Shown here one piece after another: positions 46,760 through 59,247 of a DNA stretch of 64,000 nt; position 1 is the stretch's first letter, and each line of letters starts with the position of its first letter. This DNA is from Sipunculus nudus (taxonomy: Eukaryota > Annelida > Sipuncula > Golfingiida > Sipunculidae). The DNA lies in the NCBI GenBank assembly GCA_026874595.1, contig CM049307.1:61098370-61162369 (forward strand), given 5' to 3'. A program made the position numbers and the translations under genes. The notes below the pieces were generated by a model. That model saw nothing but the letters and a program-made list of their open reading frames with translations. It searched no databases and was not told the DNA's origin.

Positions 46760-49320
46760 CAAAAAAATTATCCAGGTTACAAATGAAACACTCAGCTTGT
46801 AGGCTGATTAATTACAGGCCATGAACTTAGTTTTGCCAGTCATGTACAGTGGCTTGGGACTGGAGACATAGCAGTGAGATGCTAAGCAGTTAGCATCAGA
46901 GGTCAGATGCTGCAAGATGAGCCCTTCAGCCACTGTCTGCTGATGGTTCTTACGAATCCCAGACTCCAGTGCTGTTTGGTTCTATTTGAAGCTGGCTCAG
47001 AAGCCCAGAATCAGTTTCATTTCTGACAGTCCAATTCAGGAATCATTGCTGATCCTCTGATGTCATTATCCTCGGATCGTTCCCTGGAGACTTATCTTGG
47101 AACTAATGCTAGTGACCTCCACCACAGTCAGGCTTTTACCATGGTAATAGAAGCATTGAGCTCAAAGTTCATGGTCTTTGCTTTGAACCCCACTGAAGGG
47201 ACAAAAGTTAATGGCAAAATTACAGACATTGATTCCATTGCTTAAATGCTGGGGAATATTAAGATACAGAGACTTTCCATGTACAGTTGACCCTCAGATT
47301 TCCGGTATATCTTTTCATATTCATTCTCCAAAATTTAGAGTAGAGAAATGATTCAAAGTTTACCTCTTTTTAAATGCTTTGTTGCTTTTGAAAGGAAAAT
47401 AGGAAAAAAATACTTCTTGAAAAATGTCTGACCCCGCATATCCGTAACCTCAGTTATCCAAACAACTTTTATGTCCCCCAAACTTTAGGGTATTTGAGGA
47501 TCTACTGTAATTTGGAAATACGTGTATTCAAAGCACCTCTCTATTACAGACACTTGAAGCATTGCTGCAATCCAGTCAAAAGACTCTTAGGTCTATTAAT
47601 ACTCTTCTGTCGACAATTGTATTTACAGGCAAAAACTGAGGTCCTTCCAGTGTAGGACTATGATATTTCACTATTTCTCTTAAATGCATTTGCTGTACAT
47701 GGAAAGTAGAATAAAACAAACATTCTAGTGCCTGGTCCAGAAATTTAGTCTTATTTATTGCATGAAAAGTTGTCAGGTTTTCTTTGTTCTCTGGTGCTAG
47801 TGCCAGTAGACCATTAGCATTTGCAGTTCGTGCATTAAGTATTCCATGTATAATGATGTCTAAACATCTATTTGGAAAAGGGTCACTTGTGTCTTAGTTC
47901 AAGGGGAATTCCCTCAAGCATATATATTCATAAATTGTCCAGTGATAATGTGAGGAATTCCACGTTGATTATCATAAAATATCGTAAAATTATCGAAAGG
48001 TCTTCTTAAATTATTTTAGATTTCACGAACTGTCAGACAATATTAAATTTTGTTTGACAATTTGCTACCATCATGCATTTTGAAGGTGAATCAGAAATAG
48101 AATCAGTTCAGTCTTCAGTTTATGTCTTCTGGTTGTACTTAAATGTCAACAGGATATATTAAATCTTGTTTGGAATCAAATCCAGGCCATTATGATGGTG
48201 TTTTTATTAGCCTGGGGCCACAGGGTGAGTGTTAATGTTAGGCCCTGGAGAAACTTGTTTACAGGCAGGTTACAAAGTAGATAAGATGATATATAGATGG
48301 TCCATTCAGTATGTCATACATGTCCAAGCAATGGAAATACATGATGCAATTAAGAAAGCGGCAGTGCTGCAGATACACTGTGTAGTAATTTTTGTAATTG
48401 AACATCTGATGTAATTTTCTCACTAGAAATACCTGTAAATGCAAGCAAGTCCTGAGGAAAAAAGTTCCTTGTAATAACAAGCTGAGAACCTCCACAAAGG
48501 TCAGCGGAAATGCAGGAATTTACAGATCGCAAAACATGCTACATCCTGCTGAATTGAATATTTAAAGTTGATCATTAACTTGTTACTGGAGATCTGTGGT
48601 ACATACCAAGTATTTGCCCTTTTCAGAAGATGTCTGTAATTGCCATTTTTCTGGGAACTTTCCCAGGCCAACTGCAGTAAAGTCATCATTACAACATATT
48701 TTTAAGGTCATGAATACATCACCTTCCCAAACACCCCACGCATCAAACATTTAGCGCAATCCTTCCCAACCAATGTGTTTTAGCATGGTCGGCCTTATTG
48801 ATTTGTTGCAGGTTGTCCAAATAGAAATCCCCGTAATGCAGCAATGAAGCTGCGATAGACCTTTAATGTGTACTTGGCAGTTATTTTACAGACTGCAGTG
48901 AATAGAATTTGGCACTAGTGCAAAAAGAGCTTGCGATGTCAACAACAGCAGCACTTGGGCGCAGAGCTTAAGAGATAATAGGGCCAGATTTGATGAGATC
49001 AGAAGAAGATATATCATGGCCAGTTGAATGTATGTAAATCCCAGGACTGCAGGATGTCCATTGTTTCTGTTTAGGTTCCAACCACTGCTAGAACAATAAT
49101 TAATTTAAGGCGAGTTCAGCAGACTTGAGTATTGTTATTGACTGACTTGGTAGTCTTTCTTGCTGCCCGGTAAGGTCGGCTGCCTGTGGATCATTCACTA
49201 ATCCCCTGGGCTGATGGAAATTGGCTGCAGTAGTGCGAGATAATGTCCCCGTGGGACAAAAAGAGTAAAAGTTCTAAATGTTTATTGCAGAACATTAAAT
49301 AGATTTGTTCGTGTGAGATT
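46760..49320. other. Intronic stretch without recognised elements
   Basis: About 2.5 kb of intron. No exon, tandem array or element with ends was recognised. Confidence 0.35.
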
Positions 49321-49393
49321 TTTTTTTAAAGATATATATAATAATACAGGGAAACCTCTCTGTGTTGTGATCCCCCTACTACAGGCACTTCTG

Positions 49394-49770
49394 AATACGC
49401 GACGCCAGAGATTCCTGATCTTCTGTAGTGGAGGCGCATAAGTGCAGACTTGCGGGCAAAAACAAATATGTCCGACAGTATTATTACAGCGAACGGATTG
49501 TAACTACATTGTGCAACAGATTTGAGCATTAAGACCATTGAGAGCAATTGAGAGAATTTCTCACTGCTACAGGAGTTCAGACTTCGGGTTATAGAACAGT
49601 CAAACTTATTGGGCTTGCCCAGCAGAGAGAGCATTTGGACATCATCGGCCATCTTTGTTTATGCCCCCAGTGACTCTCGCAACAGGGGCGCACCTGCCGG
49701 CGATAGAGAGCAAACAGGGTGACATTTTGCCTCTAGCACAGGAGATCGAGGATCTCCAGCGTCGCGTATT
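49394..49770. mobile_element. TIR element with AATACGCGACGC ends, about 377 bp
   Basis: The left end AATACGCGACGCCAGAGATT and the right end (minus strand) AATACGCGACGCTGGAGATC extend as imperfect inverted repeats of about 45 bases. TA flanks the CGCGACG core on both sides and may be the target duplication. The interior is unusually GC-rich. It has a 108-codon minus-strand frame starting at 49652 (MADDVQMLSLLGKPNKFDCS) in good start context, without recognised similarity. Confidence 0.65.
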
Positions 49771-49992
49771 AAAAACACTTACAGGGGGTCTCATGAATTG
49801 CACATATAGTCTATACTAATAGGGTTTATAGTCTCCCTGAAATGCATGTGCAGTACAAATACCATTAGAAAACATGTCCGTGGTTTCATCAATACAAACC
49901 CATATTCATTTCGTATGCAGCAAAACTGTGGATATAGTAAAGTGGGTAAGTGCTGCAGGAGCAGAGAAGTCTTCTACCAAAGAGATATCCGG

Positions 49993-50008
49993 TCACTGAC
50001 GTCAGTGA
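49993..50008. promoter_or_regulatory. 16-bp palindrome TCACTGACGTCAGTGA with a full CRE core
   Basis: A perfect palindrome with CREB/ATF consensus TGACGTCA in the middle, inside the JNK intron. Regulatory role unknown. Confidence 0.35.
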
Positions 50009-50248
50009 TGAATTCTCCCATCTGTTACTTTGTGTATAGGTTTATAGTGAACTGTCAAAATATGCTGCATATGCATGGCTATGCATAGTTAGACACTGGT
50101 GGATCAGTGGAATCACTGGTGTTTATATGTATATGTTCCTTAGTACAGACCGACCTGTAAGATGTAGTGAACAATGATATTTGTTAGCTCTCCACAAAAA
50201 GTTTCCAAATGTATCTTTATCCATCGGACAAAAAAGTATTATTCTATT

Positions 50249-51450
50249 CTATAACTGTAACATAACTAATAATTTGATTGTAATATAACTGTAACATAAC
50301 AAATAATTTGACCGTAATATAACTGCAATAAAAACTTATAATTTGACTGTAATATAACTGTAATATAACATAGTTTGACTGTAATATAACTGTAACATAC
50401 CTAATAATTTGACTGTAATATAAGTAACATAACAAATAATTTGACTGTTATCTAACTGCAATATAACTAATAATTTGACTGTAATATAACTGGAATATAA
50501 CTAATAATTTGACTGTAATATAACTAACATAACTAATAATTTGACTGTAATATAAGTAACATAACAAATAATTTGACTGTTATCTAACTGCAATATAACA
50601 TAGTTTGACTGTAATATAACTGTAACATAACTAATAATTTGACTGTAATATAAGTAACATAACAAATAATTTGACTGTTATCTAACTGCAATATAACTAA
50701 TAATTTGACTGTAATATAACTGTAACATAACTAATAATTTGATTGTAATATAACTGTTACATAACAAATAATTTGACCATAATATAACTGCAATATAACT
50801 TATAATTTGACTGTAATATAACTGTAATATAACATAGTTTGACTGTAATATAACTAACATAACTAATAATTTGACTGTAATATAAGTAACATAACAAATA
50901 ATTTGACTGTTATCTAACTGCAATATAACTAATAATTTGACTGTAGTATAACTGCAATATAACTTATAATTTGACTGTAATATAACTGCAATATAACTAA
51001 TAATTTGACTGTAATATAACTGCAATATAACTGCAATATAACTAATAATTTGACTGCAATATAACTTACATAACAAATAATTTGACTGTTATATTACTGC
51101 AATATAACTTATAGTTTGACTGTAATATAACTGTAATATAACTTATAGTTTGACTGTAATATAACTGTAACATAACTTATAATTTGACTGTAATGTAACT
51201 GTAAAATAACTAATAATTTGATTGTAATATAACTAACATTACTAATAATTTGACTGAAATATAACTGCAATATAACAGATAATTTGACTGCAATATAACT
51301 GTAATATAACTAATAATTTGACTATAATATAACTGTAAAATATATAATAATTTGACTGTAATAACTATTAAATGACTAATAATTTTACTAATATAACTGC
51401 AATATATAACTAATCATTTGACTGTAATATAAATGTAAATGTAATATAAC
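50249..51450 (+). repeat. AT-rich satellite of 34-bp units, about 35 copies
   Basis: The basic unit is TAATAATTTGACTGTAATAT followed by AACTGTAACATAAC. Variants lack CTG or change to TTATCTAACTGCAATATAAC. One compound variant (TATAAGTAACATAACAAATA ...) recurs near 50421, 50553, 50651 and 50883, at multiples of about 33 bases, which suggests higher-order duplication. Open minus-strand frames inside are artefacts of the repeat. Confidence 0.92.
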
Positions 51451-52233
51451 TGGACAACTGCCACTAGAAATGTATATCCTGTCATTATGTCCATCCTGAA
51501 ATTACAGCAGTGCATTATAGGTTGAAAATGCTTCCATAATAACTCATGATTACTGAACTGGATGTTGCCAGATAAAGAGTAGCTTGACCATAGATGTAAT
51601 TCTTGGTCAAATTAGACTAAGGGGGACAGGGTTCAGAGGTTGAAGGGCAAGGAATCGCTAGCAGTCATGCTTTCTTAAAAACTGTACGCAGACTGTATGA
51701 TCATGTACATTTAACTGCAAAGCATAAAAAGGTTAAGTTTCCATTGAATATTTAATATGAGTATCATGTATAAAAATTCAAGGAAATAAAAAAGTAAAAT
51801 TGGTATGGATCCACATAGTTCAATTTGCTGTAATTTTTCTTTATTAAAAGGCAAGCTGAGAGTGGTACTGGTAGATTACAGTATATACTTTTACGAGTAC
51901 TCTTACACATGTGATAAATACAAAATATATTTAACATTCCTTCCTGAAATAGTTCAGTGGATGTCATGACGCATGAAACAAAGTAAAGAAACAAGACATT
52001 TCGCCAACTAATAAATCTTAGATGTTAGAAACTGTCAGTTCTGATGTGCACATATCATTAAATTTTACCACAGATGTTAAACTGCTCCCTCCAGGTAATC
52101 TAGTACTGTTGTGGTAGGTGTAAAAGGTAGTGTGGTTATGGATGCAGGTCAGGCTCAGTTCCTGCAAACTCTCCACAAAGCATGTAGCTAATGAAGTGAC
52201 ATTACACAGTATAAGAAAAATATTTAGAATGTA
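51451..52233. other. Intronic stretch
   Basis: Nothing recognised between the satellite and the small MITE. Confidence 0.35.
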
Positions 52234-52336
52234 CTGTAAAACCTCAAAATAATGACCACCATCAGGACCATGATTAAGTGGTCATTGTTTTGAGGTGGTC
52301 GCTTAACTGAGATGGTCATTAAGTGAGGTTTTATTG
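52234..52336. mobile_element. MITE with TGTAAAACCTC ends, copy 2
   Basis: TAAAACCTC at 52237-52245 and GAGGTTTTA at 52325-52333 are perfect inverted repeats. The interior consists of GACCACC / GGTGGTCGCT / AGTGGTCATT words, so it could fold into a long hairpin. Related to 33547-33728. A further scrap (GAAACCCCAACTAATGACCA) lies at 54046. Confidence 0.6.
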
Positions 52337-53610
52337 TATTATTGTAGTATTTATTAAATGCATTTATGTATAGAATTTTTTGTCTTGTAGGTTAGTCATG
52401 TAAGACAGTCATGTGAATTGCATGACACTAATGTATTTTTTTTGTGTCATATATTATAATTAATAACAGGGTCTATTGGGAGAGGTGCCTCATTTTCTAC
52501 CAGACAATCAAGACAAAAAAGTGATCTTGATTATACTGAGTGTGAGCGCCAAGCATTTCAATTTACTGTTTTAGATATACACTTGACCTTAAACATTAAG
52601 GCCAAAATCATAACATATTGATCCTCATTCCAGGAACAATATCAACAGCAGATTCAGGTGTTTAGGTCTAACAAAAACCCAGAGGGAAAAATGAACACCT
52701 GTTCTTGTTAAATTTATTTATATAGTACAAGAATTTGAGAATAAGCCTTTGAATATGACCTTATTAAAGTTAGTAGTTGATTCATATCACTTTTAGATGT
52801 GATCAAGATCCTGGCGTGATTATACAAGATCTTTTTACCTATGGATGGCCTCTCTGGATCCCCTTTTATCACTTCAAAAGCAAGCAAGTGTACTCTCAGT
52901 GAAATATTAAGTGAAATAAAGTATGAATGGTCAGTTACTGTAGTAACAGGACCCTGGTCCACAAACAGGAAGACTTGTTTCACCTCTCCTGTTCTGTAAC
53001 ATGATCCTAAATGTCCAGCCGTAGCAGAGGTATAGGTGCTAAAGTGGTAGGAATTGGTTAAGTTTTAATGCTGTAGGCTGTTTTGAGCCCTGTCTTTTTC
53101 ATATCTCTTAACAGAATAAGAATATTTTATCAGCATAATATGACTTCTTTGGATGTGCATACATAATCGTTTATGATCAATTATGCAAAACATGCAAATG
53201 ATTTATTTGATTACGAAAGAAAACAACCAATCATAGATATATAATGGATTAATTGGCACACAACTAATATGCTCAGTTCACAGTGCTCCTCCAGTGTACA
53301 CATGTAACATCATGCAAGTCTGTGGGGACTGGGAATCACTCCTGTGCCTGAGTTATTATTCACCATGCTAATTAATACAGCAGTGGGGATGAATCCAGTA
53401 CACAGGCAATTCCAGCATGGTGACAAGGGAACTAGCTTCTAAGGAACAGCATCAACTTGGGCATCACTAATGGCCAAGAGTTGACCAGTGCTGGTCACTG
53501 GCTGTGAAACAGAATGTCCACATTTTCTAATGTGGCATGATCTGTTAATTCTGTGTTTGGTCAGGTATATGTATCAAGTTCAATGCTGACCTTGTCTTCA
53601 CACTTGAATA

Positions 53611-53785
53611 GGGTGGTTGCATAATCGTTAGTGGGCTGGACTTGTGGTGGCAAGGTTATGGGTTCTCATCAAGATCTGACTACCTTCTGCGCTAAAGCCC
53701 CTGGCCAAAGTCTTTACCACAAGGGTGTGCCCTCTCCACCCAGGGGTTAATGTGTACTGGTCAAGCATAGGCAGCAAGCAAAACG
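53611..53785 (+). mobile_element. tRNA-derived SINE, family 1, copy 2
   Basis: The head GGGTGGTTGCATAATCGTTA, then GTGGGCTGGACTTGTGG and AAGGTTATGGGTTCTCATC, provides A- and B-box-like words. The body GGCCAAAGTCTTTACCACAAG, CTCCACCCAGGGGTTA and GTGTACTGGTCAAGCATAGG matches the element at 42755-42988. Confidence 0.7.
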
Positions 53786-54865
53786 TAGAGTGAAATAAAC
53801 TTTGAGTGCAGTGTGTAGCTGCTGGGTTGTTTGCTCCTCAGCAGTTGAAAAGTTGCAAGAATGAACAGGCCCAAAAGACCAGGAAGGCAAAGTGTCAAGT
53901 CAGATGAGAGTGATGTCACTGATATCAGAGTGACTATAAACCCCCACCTTTTCCTTTTCTTCACCTTTACTCTGGGTCCTGCCTTTGCTGGTTGGATAAG
54001 GATGCAGCAAACTGACGTGTATGTGTCATTGGTTAAATTTGTATAATGAAACCCCAACTAATGACCACCCCCTTTTCAAAGACTTGTGTTACTTTTGATG
54101 TTTTGCTTTATCAATTAGATTAACTGAAGATAAAATTATGATCCTAGATGGCCATTTGTTTAAGGATTCATTGCAGAGTTAAATATCTCATTAAATTAAT
54201 TCTAATTATTTCATTTGATCACATTTAACATTTAAGCAAGTTTTATGAAAATTGTTTGCCCACCTTAATATCATAATCCTGTTAACAAACTAAATTGTAG
54301 GTAAAGGGACCTACTGCTGTTCATGGTAGACATCATTATGCATATCCATAGAACTGACATGTATGGCTTTAAATTGAATCTGTCAGGCATTGTAACCAGT
54401 AGTAATGTTCAAAATGATCATTAAATTTTAATATAAAAAAAATTAAGCATGACCTTGGTTAAAAGTTTCTCCATTTGATATTTTCATTGTTCATTAAGTA
54501 AAAATGATATCAGTTACTTCAGAAGCCCTGCTTTACTCAATTGTTTACTATTAATGCTATTGGCCAGCACTAATCTGTGTAACTGTGTGTTTATTCATTA
54601 TATGTTTTTATAATTGAAATGAAAACAAATTAAGGAAGGAAATTTTAATGTCACTTGGTTCATCTAAAGCTATTCCTTATGTAAGGAAGGAATGTGGAAT
54701 GGGTGTTAAGAGATTTCGTAAGTATCAGCACAGCAACATGCATATTTTCTATGTGTCACTCCTGGATACCGTGCCTTACGGGAAAAAATTGCTGCATGTA
54801 GCGATTAGTTTTGGTGGATACACGTTCTGCATGCCTGCTCCATGCAAAAGAAATCCCACCTTATT

Positions 54866-56825
54866 GCTTGCCGGAATCAAAGATTTCGGCAAGCATATTA
54901 CTCAGTTGCGTATGTCTGTTTGTCTGTTTGTTTGTCTGCACTCTCCTGGCCACAATTTTGCCACAATCACCTTGAAACTTACAGGGATGATGAAAAACAT
55001 AATTTCTAGGTGCCCTATGTTTTTGGTTAAAATAGGTCAAAGGTCAAGGTCAAGGTCGTCAAAACTTCTCAAAACGGTTTTTTCTTCATATCTTTGTGAC
55101 TATTAGTCATATCTACTTCAACAATAGCTTATTTTAATCGTCATTCCAAGGCCTGTCATCTGGTGTGTAGCTGACTCAAATTTGCCGTAACCATGGTTAC
55201 AAATTTTCGGGGAAAAGTCATGATATTCGAAAATAAGGGGCCTTATTTTTGTAACTTTGTCAGTTTTAAAGCTAGAGTGATCTAATTTTTTGCATCAGGA
55301 AGCATTCAACTAGTACTACAAGATTTTATTACAAGTCTTGCAGTATCTCGTAAAATATCTCGTGAATAGAGATATTTCGAGACTTAATTCATCTTGCGCC
55401 AAAGGCCACATTATTGTAGGAATCTTTTTGAAACTGACATATTATAAGTCCTACACTAGTATCTCGAAATTGTTTTTTCATTTTTTGAATAAGGCCGCTA
55501 GGTCTGGATGCGAACCTCCCAAACATATCATATTTTGGCCATATCTAAAAAATTATAAGCCTCAATTACATAAACTATAGCTTATTTTCTTCCTCTGAGT
55601 CTTCTCCATAACCTAGTGTAGTCATATGGTCACAATTTTGTGACACTTTGTCAGTGTGTCTGTCTGTTTGTCAGTTGTCCTCAAATTCGCCTTCTTGCTC
55701 TTGCGTCTCACATATAGCATTCTACAGGCCACAGTTTTGAAAGAATCCTTTTGAAACTATTACATCTTAAGTCTTACCTTATTATCTCGAAACCAATTGT
55801 TCATTTTCCGGATATGGCCGCTAGGGGGCGCTGAACTCGAACCTCTCCCAACATATATCATGCTTTGGCAATATCTCCAAAACTATAAACCTCAGTTACA
55901 TAAACTGTAGCTTTTTTCTTTCTTTGAGTCTTCTCCATAACCTGGATTAGTCATCTGGACTCAATCTTGAGTCACTTTGTCAGTGTTTCGTCTGTTTGTC
56001 AGTTGTCCTCAAATTCGCCTGCTTAATTGTTGGCTCTTGCGTCTCACATATAGCATTCTATAGACCATAGTTTTGACGGAATCCTTTTGAAACTATTACA
56101 TCTTATGTCTTACACTAATATCTAGAAATAAATTTTTCATTTTCCGGATATGGCCACTAGTGGGCGCTGCACACGACCCTCACACACATACCATTGTATT
56201 GGCCATATCTCCACACCAAAAGCCTCTGTTATACAAACTATAGCTTATTTTCTTCCTTTGAGTCTTCTCCATAACCTGATTAAGGCATCTGGTTTCAATC
56301 TTCTGTCACTTTTCAGTTTGTCCATCTGTTTGACCGTTATCCTCAAAGTCGCCTGCTTGCTGGTTCTTACGCCTTACATATAGCATTCTACAGGCCACAG
56401 CTTTGACGGAATCCTTTTAAAACTGGGACATCTCATGTCATACACTAATAATACGAAACGCATTTGTCGTCTTCGGAATATGTCTGCTAGAGGGCGCTAC
56501 AGTCGAGCCTCCCAAGTATATCATTAATTCGCCATACCTCCAAAACTATAAATTTAAATTACATAAATTATAACTCATTTTCTTCCTTTGAATCTTCTCA
56601 ATCACTAGGTTATGTCATCTGGTGTCAATCTTGTCTCACAAAGTCACTATGTCTGTCTGTTCGTCTTTTGTTGTTAGTTTTGTCTGCTTGCCTGTTCTTT
56701 TGTCTCATATGTCATTCTACAGGCCACATATTCTCAGCAATGTCCCTGAGAGTCATTCCATTAATAGAAAAACGACAATATGTTCTGTCTGTCCGTCTGT
56801 GTTTCACTTCCGATTTCCGGCAAGC
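54866..56825 (-). mobile_element. Helentron-like element, GCTTGCCGGAA family
   Basis: A hairpin at 54866-54894 (GCTTGCCGGAATC, AAA, GATTTCGGCAAGC) marks one end. GATTTCCGGCAAGC at 56812-56825 marks the other, repeating the hairpin arm. GTCTGTTTGTCTGTTTG beside the hairpin is the minus-strand form of the CAGACAGAC word seen next to the hairpins of other families. The body is a four-copy array of about 331 bases. The truncated relative at 10150-10660 lies in the RhoGAP intron. No coding sequence. Confidence 0.65.
55200..56620 (+). repeat. Tandem repeat, about 331-bp unit, four copies
   Basis: GGCCATATCT or close variants start at about 55537, 55868, 56201 and 56531 (spacing 330, 334, 329). Each unit also has ATATGGCCGCTAGGGGGCGCT, AAACTATAAACCTC, TTTGAGTCTTCTCCATAACC, TTGTCAGTTGTCCTCAAA, GCATTCTACAGGCCACAG and GAATCCTTTTGAAACT. 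Confidence 0.88.
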
Positions 56826-59190
56826 GTTCGACCTATGGTCGTCTAGTTTATTTAGTAAATATACCAATTTTTATCCACATTCTGCATGCTGAATCTGCAT
56901 TAGGTACACATGTGGTATATGTGTGGATGCTGTTATCATGCCTCAAATAAGAATTTACTATTGGCCACAGGGTACCTCTTCCTGTGTCATATTAATACAG
57001 CTTGTTATGAAGAATATTTATAGAAAAAGGTCCTGATCAGAAATATTATTAATTGTTATGGCAGGTAGTTTACTTTATTTTCTTACATCACCTAAAATGT
57101 CACCATGGTGACAGACCCGTGCCTGTGGAAATGCAGCATGCATGGGACCTTTTTATCAGAAAAATGTATAACAAGTATTCCTTTACACATGTACATACAT
57201 GTTAAGATAAATACTGATTAATGACAGAACATGTGAGTGACAACGCAAGGACATAGAGAGTCAGTTGATCAAGTTATTATTGTTGGACATGTCTGTTGGG
57301 GATATCTAGGACTGTTTGTCACCTCCCCTGGTTGATGCAGCAACAGGGGTGAGGTATCCATTAATGAACTACTGCTGAATCAGACGCGGTGGCCAAGAAC
57401 TGGGGCAGCGTGTAATGGCTCACTGTTTCCATTGATCCTTCTGCGGTCTATTGGGAACCCACCAAATCAATATGTATTTATTTTCATGCATATTCACGAG
57501 CTCAGGTGCACATGTGCATGCTGTAATGTTGGCCAGCATGGGTTGCTATGGTAACTAGATTTGATGAATGGATAAGTGTGCACTGAGGAATTTGATGAAT
57601 GGATTAGTGCTGGTAAACTGAAAGCATGGTTAGACAGATTTGGCACTAATGAAATTGGCCCTTGCAACTGCTGCACCCTGCGAACCTGACACAGTTTCTC
57701 AAGACATAGCATCTTATCAGTGTACCGTAAAAAGCTCAAAGTTCCTAAGAAGCTCACAAATCATCTCATGTTGATCGATCAGTATTTGACAGTGGCAGTT
57801 TCTGCACCCTGTGACCCTAGCCACTCTGTTGCCATGGACACAGGTGTTTCAGATTTGCCTGGTGATTATCTGATTTTGGCTTTGTAAAATCAGGAATGGA
57901 CAATAAATCAGAAATAGAAATTATGACCAGATGGGCTATTGGAATGTCACACTGCTCCTGTGGCCTGGTTCACCCCAGCTGTCACTGGTTAGAAATTTAA
58001 TTATATTTGTTTTGATCGATAGCATGGTCCCAGAACATCAATAGTGCTGGTTATTCCAGAAATACCCCATCTATGTGAAAAATGGTCGCTGACTAAAATT
58101 TATTGATAAATTTTATATACTTGTGAATTATGTCCTCAATGCAGTGATTTGAGAATTAATCATGGGAAATGCTGCCCTTGTTGATGTAAATTCAAAAAGT
58201 ATCTGCCATTGATGAAAAAATTCATGAAAAGGATTTAACTTTTGTCAGGACCCACCTTACTTCAGAAATAAAAATAAAACAATAATGTGTTTTATAATTC
58301 TTTTAAACTCAAAAGCAAACAGAGAAACATACAAACAGATACACAGGACAGCCATAAGTGATAACATAACCTACACCAGGCTGTATCTGTGGTGGAATTT
58401 TCAGTTATGGTTTGTTTTTAATAGGGTTTAGATCAAAATTAAGATGTTTTATATTTGCCTGATGCTTGCTTCATTAATGAATCACAAATATATAGCTATA
58501 TACAGAATTCATAGCTTACTTCTCAGATCACTCAGGCCAGTAATGAGGAAGAATTATATTTAATTTTAAGTAAAAAGTTATCATAAGATTTATCATACAT
58601 AATTCATAAATTTTTGTGGAGACCATAAAAGAGATACGCTCCTGAGGCAGCAGAAATCTTGCACTTCTGAAGAAGCTACTGATTTTCCTGCTGCCTTGTT
58701 TGACCGTTTATGATACACTTAGACACCAGGTGGTGGGTCTGTCTGCTGAAAAAACTGCCGTCAGCAAAACTGAAACCAGCCAGCCAGGTGTGCACGGGCC
58801 TACATGTATGTTGTTACATTTCGTTTGAATTACAGCTCACCGGCTGGACATCCTTTGAACACAAGGACCTGTGCAAACCACGTGTAGGGCCATTCTCTCT
58901 GAGCCTGTGGCCTGTTCAAACAGTTGCCTGGGCAATGAGCTGTCACTCAAAACGAAATGAACAACATAGGCTCCGTGTATTCCTCGCTTGGCTGGTAAAC
59001 TGTTTGGTCTTCCAACACAGGGTCTCATCTGATTGGACCAAAATACAATGCTCCCCTCTGGTGTAGTGATTCAGTGTACGAGGTCAAAACAAACAGCGCT
59101 TACGATATAGGTAGTAGGCCTAAAGGTAAAGCACTGTGTAAAGAGCTTATTAAAGAGAAAGATAAAAGTATATATAAATATAAATAAAGT
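56826..59190. other. Intronic stretch, partly less AT-rich
   Basis: No exon or element recognised. The part around 58.70-59.09 kb is less AT-rich and carries a 118-codon plus-strand frame. It could be an alternative promoter or exon, but there is no supporting similarity. Confidence 0.3.
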
Positions 59191-59194
59191 AATA

Positions 59195-59196
59195 AG

Positions 59197-59229
<33 letters not shown>

Positions 59230-59247
59230 GTTATTATTATTATTAGT
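59195..59247 (+). repeat. (ATT)n / (AAT)n microsatellite
   Basis: AATAATAAT turns into about 15 ATT units with a few interruptions. Confidence 0.9.

Noticed and set aside
50244..51076. Minus-strand frames rich in Leu/Tyr/Val in the 50-51 kb array
   Set aside because: Artefacts of translating an AT-rich 34-bp satellite.
58710..59066. 118-codon plus-strand frame in a less AT-rich patch
   Set aside because: No recognisable domain, poor low-complexity or splice support, and no second copy. Could be chance in the JNK intron.
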